A stretch of DNA of 8,537 bases from CAZWIT01 sp964533435 (GTDB lineage Bacteria > Patescibacteriota > Patescibacteriia > UBA1558 > GWA2-36-10): the NCBI GenBank assembly GCA_964533435.1, contig CAZHLU010000042.1, positions 1-8,537 on the forward strand, in the 5' to 3' direction. Below, one piece after another: positions 4,597-8,537 of the stretch (position 1 is the first letter of the stretch; each line of letters starts with the position of its first letter). A program made the translations under genes and the position numbers. Under the pieces are notes generated by a model that worked only from the letters and a program-made list of their open reading frames with translations, did no database searches and was not told the origin of the DNA.

Positions 4597-6492
4597 TTAT
4601 TCTGTTAATTTATCAAGATACTGGCCATAAGCCCAGGCTATTTTATTGTCAGGCAAAATAATTTGATACCAAACAAATTGATCATTATTGGGGTTAGACG
4701 TAAGTTCACTAATTTCTAATTTATCACCATCGTGAGCAGTACTAATAATACTAGCAGTCCTACTAGGTTGTGAGCGAAGATTTAGCAAACCTAAAGGTGT
4801 CTTTTTGACCACGGCATAATAATGTTTCTCTTGAACAGCGGTGCTCTCGTTAGCAACAATATCTACAGTTGAAGAGGCTTGGATGGTACTGGTCGCATTA
4901 TCAACTGCCTTAATATCATTGTTATCTACGGCCACCATATTATAATCAATTTTTACAGTTTCATTATTTTGCTGATTTAAATTCTGTCCTTTAGGCACCA
5001 AGGTATAAATACTAGATAACCAATATAGTAAAGCTGCCAGCAAAGCAATAACTAAAATTACTAATAAAGCATGAAAATGGCGTTTTATTTTTTCAAATAA
5101 ATTTTTTAAAGCCGCCTTAATACCAAGATGAATTTCTTTGCTTAAAAATTTCTTTAATTTACTTTCCGCCTTAACGCTATTATTCATTTTTTGAATCTGA
5201 CTTTTTTTGGCACTAATTTTTTTACCAGCAGACGTTTGCCAATCAATATGATTCTTAAGAGTCTTATGTTGTCTCCAAGTATGGAACAATATAAATATCA
5301 ATAAGATTACATTAATAGCTAAAAGAATAATAATATTAGTAGCCACACTTGTATTAATACCAGAGATAAACCCAAATAGACTGGCCTGAGGAGCATCGCG
5401 ATCAAGCAAATTCTTCAAAGCACTTAAATCTTCTTTGGCCTTATCTAGACTGAGTAAATTTTCTGAATATATGGCTATCAAATTTTCAGCTGAATTAAAG
5501 TTTTCTCTTTGCAAACTAATAATTTTATCTATCTTCTGATCTAAATCGTTCTTTAAAATCAAAGCTTGAGGGAAATATTGACTTGGCAATAATTTATCAT
5601 AATATTCGCTAGCTTGATTCTTGATTAAATTTAATTCTCTTTCAGTAATATACCAAACATTTTGCATGCGGATAGTCTTTTTGATAGTTTCCTTCGGATT
5701 TAACTTAAACTCAGCGCTAGCAAGTAAGGCCTGTTTTTCTTGGTCGTATTCAATAGTAAAGCCACCATTATCAATAATATTTTCTAATTTTAATTCTTTC
5801 GGTAAATATTCTTTATACAAATATTTTTGAGAAACTTCAGCTGGATTATAAATACTAATATTTAAATCAAAAGAATTTATTGTATACTTTGAAGTTAAAG
5901 TTGGGCTCAAAATTTCAGTATCCGGTTTTTCCGGTGGTTTAGTAGTATCACTTGGTGGTTTAGTGGTATCACTTGGTGGTTTAGTTGTTTTATCAACCAA
6001 AGTTAGACTAGCCTGACCCATGCCAGTTAAAACATCCGTACCAATACCATCGTTAGCTCGAGCAGCGCCAGCAGAGAAAAAAATAGTAGCCGTACCAGCT
6101 TTTTTAGCTCGAAAAGTAATAGAAATCAAAGTGCCGCTAGTACCAGTGTAACCTGGTGTTGGTATACCACCATTAAAACTAATAGAGCCCGAACCATTAG
6201 AAAAAGTCGGCTCCTCTACCCACAAAGAAAAAACCGAACCTTTGCTAATAGAGGCAACGTCCAACATGTCCGTAGGAAAACTAATATTAGCTTCCGCATT
6301 GTTAATAGCAACACCTGCTGTATTAACAATCACTGAAACTTTTACAATATCCCCTACTTCCACTGTTTTATTAGCAGGATAAAAATACAAAGAAGCCGCT
6401 TGTGCGCTTAAAGCACCGCTAAAAAATATAAATAAAGAGAAAAATAAAACTAAAAATTTATTTTGTTGATTTTGTTTTTCTTTTTGAAACAT
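4597..6492 (-). CDS. Membrane-anchored cohesin protein with C-terminal SH3 domain
   Basis: This 631-residue surface protein should bind a dockerin outside the cell. Domains in order: signal peptide (about 1-33, ending 'SAQAAS'); cohesin domain (about 34-167, with 'GSVFSLWVEEPTFSNGSG' and 'NDGIGTDVL'); a TTKPPSD-type linker (169-189); a mixed region (about 195-365) with beta-like then helical character, including 'MQNVWYITERELNLIKN'; membrane segment 1 (about 384-404); a lysine-rich loop (405-473); membrane segment 2 (about 474-495); a Ser/Thr/Asn-rich linker; and a bacterial SH3 domain (about 558-628, 'LLNLRSQPSRTASII' through 'WYQIILPDNKIAWAYGQYL'). The basic loop should be cytosolic, leaving both cohesin and SH3 outside; the SH3 may bind peptidoglycan. 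The start overlaps the previous gene by 35 bases and has no SD, so translation may be coupled. Confidence 0.9.
   Translation of the reverse strand: MFQKEKQNQQNKFLVLFFSLFIFFSGALSAQAASLYFYPANKTVEVGDIVKVSVIVNTAGVAINNAEANISFPTDMLDVASISKGSVFSLWVEEPTFSNGSGSISFNGGIPTPGYTGTSGTLISITFRAKKAGTATIFFSAGAARANDGIGTDVLTGMGQASLTLVDKTTKPPSDTTKPPSDTTKPPEKPDTEILSPTLTSKYTINSFDLNISIYNPAEVSQKYLYKEYLPKELKLENIIDNGGFTIEYDQEKQALLASAEFKLNPKETIKKTIRMQNVWYITERELNLIKNQASEYYDKLLPSQYFPQALILKNDLDQKIDKIISLQRENFNSAENLIAIYSENLLSLDKAKEDLSALKNLLDRDAPQASLFGFISGINTSVATNIIILLAINVILLIFILFHTWRQHKTLKNHIDWQTSAGKKISAKKSQIQKMNNSVKAESKLKKFLSKEIHLGIKAALKNLFEKIKRHFHALLVILVIALLAALLYWLSSIYTLVPKGQNLNQQNNETVKIDYNMVAVDNNDIKAVDNATSTIQASSTVDIVANESTAVQEKHYYAVVKKTPLGLLNLRSQPSRTASIISTAHDGDKLEISELTSNPNNDQFVWYQIILPDNKIAWAYGQYLDKLTE
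5926..5989 (-). repeat. Short in-frame tandem repeat encoding a TTKPPSD linker
   Basis: A 21-base unit is repeated about 2.7 times (5933-5953, 5954-5974, then a partial 5975-5989), with one base change between the first two copies. It encodes two copies of TTKPPSD and one TTKPPEK, forming a flexible, extended linker between the cohesin domain and the rest of the protein. Such short repeats readily change copy number by slippage, which would alter linker length without breaking the frame. Confidence 0.85.
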
Positions 6493-7408
6493 TTTTAGGT
6501 TTAGGAGTATTTTTATTTTTCATTTTTATAATAATAGCAACGGCTACTAATAATAGTAGCAAGGTAACACTCAATAGAGCATACAAGAGACCTTGATATT
6601 TTGCCTGAGTAGGTGAAATTGTTGGATCAATCTTAGCCACGCTAACATTTCCAGCCCTATCAACAGCCATTACCATAATGGTGCTACGTAATGATTGATC
6701 TTGTAAAATATATGGGCTTTCTGTGCGAACAAAAGCGCGGTTACCTTCTTTTACTTCAAAATGATCCAAACCAGATTGTTCATCTTGTGCTGTAATAGTT
6801 AAAAAATATTTTCCTTCAAAAACAAAAGGGTCACGACCAACTAACAAAGACAAATTAGTAGGACCAAGCTTGTCGTTAACTAATATTTCTTGCCATGAGT
6901 CAGTACTACTAGCCATAGTCGGCGCCTCTTGAATCGCTAACTCACCATTACTAATTATGGGACGAGAACTTGTACCTAGGCCATCATTTAAATATAAAGT
7001 TGTACTAGGAGATACACTAAAATTAGCTACACCTTCTTTTTTAGCAGTAAAAATTATTTTAAATACCAGACCATCCTCTTTTATGCCATTAGGTGAACCG
7101 CCAGCAAACATGATTTTGCCGCTCTCATTAGAAAATACCGGTGTCCGCGCCCAAATATTAAATATAGAACCGCCAGTACTCACTTCTTGAACATTTAACA
7201 TCTCAGTATCAAATGTAAGTTCACCATCAATAGCATTTATTTCTTCACGACCGGCTACTAACTTAAATTCTGCTACAAAAATATCACCAACGCCAATCTT
7301 ATTAGCTGGTAAAATAAAACCCAAAGAAGCAGCCGAAGTCAAAATCGGAAAAAAAGCTAAAAAGAATGCTGAAATTAATTTTGAAAATATTTTTATTTTT
7401 CTGCTCAT
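6458..7408 (-). CDS. Cohesin protein with Ig-like domain and single C-terminal membrane anchor
   Basis: This 316-residue protein has a signal peptide (about 1-27, ending 'LTSAAS'), a cohesin domain (about 28-160) and a beta-rich Ig-like domain (about 180-262, 'YFLTITAQDEQSGLDHFEVK' and 'VMAVDRAGNVS'). One membrane segment (about 273-295) and a lysine-rich cytosolic tail follow. The cohesin is clearly paralogous to that of the next gene: both have G-S-[IV]-F-x-[IL]-W followed by P-x-FSN-x-SG and later NDG[IL]GT, which suggests a tandem duplication. Role: a surface receptor that would hold a dockerin-bearing protein close to the membrane. It starts three bases after the stop of the dockerin gene and lacks an SD, so it is in the same operon and probably depends on coupled translation. 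Which dockerin it binds is inferred from adjacency. Confidence 0.9.
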   Translation of the reverse strand: MSRKIKIFSKLISAFFLAFFPILTSAASLGFILPANKIGVGDIFVAEFKLVAGREEINAIDGELTFDTEMLNVQEVSTGGSIFNIWARTPVFSNESGKIMFAGGSPNGIKEDGLVFKIIFTAKKEGVANFSVSPSTTLYLNDGLGTSSRPIISNGELAIQEAPTMASSTDSWQEILVNDKLGPTNLSLLVGRDPFVFEGKYFLTITAQDEQSGLDHFEVKEGNRAFVRTESPYILQDQSLRSTIMVMAVDRAGNVSVAKIDPTISPTQAKYQGLLYALLSVTLLLLLVAVAIIIKMKNKNTPKPKNVSKRKTKSTK

Positions 7409-7411
7409 TTT

Positions 7412-8537
7412 TTATGGTCTAATTATTGGTATACCTTGACTTCCCCACTGGTATAATAAGATTGAAAAGTCTACTGAATCCACCTTATCGTCGCTATTCA
7501 TATCAACGCAGATATTACTGTAGGGTGGCTTGGTCTTCCAGAAATATAACAAAATAGAAAAGTCTACTGAATTCACCTTTTGATCATGATTTAAATCTGC
7601 CCCAGAACATTGACCTGGTGGAGGCGGTGTTGTGGTTGTAACTGGTGGTGGAGGTGTAATTGGTCCAGGTGAACCACCGCCACTATCCGGTGGTGGAGGA
7701 GGTGTTACATTATCGCTAACAGCGGTAAATGACCTAGATGCACCTGATGATTCTGATCCAAAATAAGCAATTACTTTAAAATAATACGATCCGGTATTTG
7801 GGACATCGGCTGTTAAATTAGTATTCCAATTTTCACCAGCCTGAATAAATTTAGCAGCTGAAGCATAAAAAATATCATCACCGCCACCGCAAGTATTATT
7901 TAAAGAAGAAACAACGCACCATTCATATAGATATTCATATCCACCCGTACCTTCATTAGTAATAGTTACATTAGCAGCCACGGTAGGAATAGTATTATCA
8001 CTCATACTATTGATAATAACCTGGGCCGGCGCGCCACGCACTTCCCAATAATCACTAATAGTAACTATTTGGCCAGAAGTAACTTCTGTATTTACTATTG
8101 TTTCCCAAACACCCTGAGCCGCTAAAGTCGGTACGGTATAAATATACTCGTAAATACCAGTACCAATATCAGTCATGGCAACATTGGAAACAATAGTATT
8201 CCTATTTACATCATAAATAGTAATAGTTGGCAAAGCAAAGGCGTCAGCTGGTTGTCCGCCATTAGAAGTATAAATCTTAACCCTGTATTGATTACCAGCT
8301 AATATTTGTTGAGCATCCGTCATATTTACAGTCCAAGAACCATTAGAGCCTGAATGAATTACTTGACCAATATAAGCCCAAACATCAGCAGCTGTAATAT
8401 CATTACCATAATAAGTTAAAGTCCTGGTAGCATTTGCCCAAACGCCAGCGGCAATAGTTGTAGTAGAATAATCTGTTAAGTCTCTACTTGGTGCAAAGGC
8501 ATCGTTCCAGACATCAGCAGCTAAGCTACCAAAAGAA
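7412..8537 (-). CDS. Large secreted protein with C-terminal type I dockerin (3' part of the gene)
   Basis: The frame stays open from the stop at 7412 to the right edge, so only the last 374 residues are visible and the start lies outside; the ATG at 8323 is internal. In order: three short 'AA(D/G)VW' motifs (visible residues 6-59), a beta-rich domain (about 75-168), a second Ig- or fibronectin-like domain (about 170-273), a proline-rich linker (about 278-308) and a dockerin (about 309-367). The dockerin has two calcium loops, DLNHDQKVNSVD and DMNSDDKVDSVD, each followed by FSILLYxW. Cysteines 310 and 343 sit just before the loops and may form a disulphide. The protein should be exported and captured by a cohesin; the two genes downstream encode cohesins. 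No catalytic domain is visible, so the cargo activity, if any, lies off the edge. Confidence 0.9.
   Translation of the reverse strand, partial: SFGSLAADVWNDAFAPSRDLTDYSTTTIAAGVWANATRTLTYYGNDITAADVWAYIGQVIHSGSNGSWTVNMTDAQQILAGNQYRVKIYTSNGGQPADAFALPTITIYDVNRNTIVSNVAMTDIGTGIYEYIYTVPTLAAQGVWETIVNTEVTSGQIVTISDYWEVRGAPAQVIINSMSDNTIPTVAANVTITNEGTGGYEYLYEWCVVSSLNNTCGGGDDIFYASAAKFIQAGENWNTNLTADVPNTGSYYFKVIAYFGSESSGASRSFTAVSDNVTPPPPPDSGGGSPGPITPPPPVTTTTPPPPGQCSGADLNHDQKVNSVDFSILLYFWKTKPPYSNICVDMNSDDKVDSVDFSILLYQWGSQGIPIIRP
7453..7595 (-). repeat. Duplicated dockerin calcium-loop repeat
   Basis: Two copies of a calcium-loop plus helix unit lie 93 bases (31 codons) apart. They share the identical 16-base stretch gaaaagtctactgaat (plus-strand form, 7464-7479 and 7557-7572), encoding the VDFSIL part of each copy. 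Both copies keep aspartate or asparagine at loop positions 1, 3, 5, 9 and/or 12, as calcium binding needs. This internal two-fold symmetry is the hallmark of type I dockerins. Confidence 0.88.
8360..8521 (-). repeat. Degenerate 'AADVW' protein repeats
   Basis: Three copies of a short motif occur at irregular spacing (starts 23 and 20 residues apart): AADVWNDA, AAGVWANATRTLT and AADVWAYIGQV. The 'xVWxxATRTLT' form recurs in long secreted or fibre-like bacterial and phage proteins as I recall them. The copies lie against the window edge, so the array may continue upstream. Confidence 0.6.

Noticed and set aside
5621..5830. Plus-strand open frames opposite the cohesin and methyltransferase genes (also 3740-3952 and 6957-7190)
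   Set aside because: They are antisense to genes with clear domains and have no start signals or recognisable sequence.
5926..5989. CRISPR-like or mobile-element interpretation of the short 21-base repeat
   Set aside because: The repeats are directly adjacent with no spacers and are in frame inside a coding sequence, encoding a proline-rich linker. No inverted ends or transposase are nearby.
8321..8323. ATG at 8323 as the start of the dockerin gene
   Set aside because: The frame continues open to the window edge with repeat motifs in the same style, and there is no signal peptide after this ATG, so it is an internal methionine.

Overview
The window most likely comes from a Candidate Phyla Radiation (Patescibacteria) bacterium. 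The evidence is a DUF5671-type membrane protein, a set of secreted cohesin and dockerin proteins, compact minus-strand operons, and A/T-rich genes that mostly lack Shine-Dalgarno (SD) sequences. The phylum is inferred from gene content; no rRNA or marker gene is present. Every gene lies on the minus strand, so transcription runs from high to low coordinates, and there are three transcription units.

Unit 1 (8537 down to about 4562) is a surface module. A large secreted protein, cut by the window edge, ends in a proline-rich linker and a type I dockerin. It is followed by two membrane-anchored cohesin proteins: one with a single membrane anchor, and one with two membrane segments and a C-terminal SH3 domain. 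The unit ends at a strong hairpin. The likely logic is that the cohesins hold the dockerin protein at the cell surface.

Unit 2 (4494 to 2066) has a TATAAT promoter placed so close to the first ATG that the mRNA should be leaderless. It encodes a SpoU/TrmH-family RNA 2'-O-methyltransferase, the DUF5671 membrane protein, an Ogt-type O6-alkylguanine-DNA alkyltransferase and a small zinc-ribbon protein, and ends at a clear intrinsic terminator.

Unit 3 (2023 to 1 and beyond) differs in character. It has a near-consensus promoter, a leader of about 165 nt that can form hairpins, recognisable SD sequences, and markedly higher G+C coding sequence. It encodes a coiled-coil protein, a two-membrane-segment coiled-coil protein loosely resembling PspA, and the first ten codons of a third gene. 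The composition break at about 1850 could reflect horizontal transfer, codon bias from high expression, or an assembly join.

The most unusual content is the compact cohesin/dockerin surface module and the composition-shifted coiled-coil membrane operon of unknown function.
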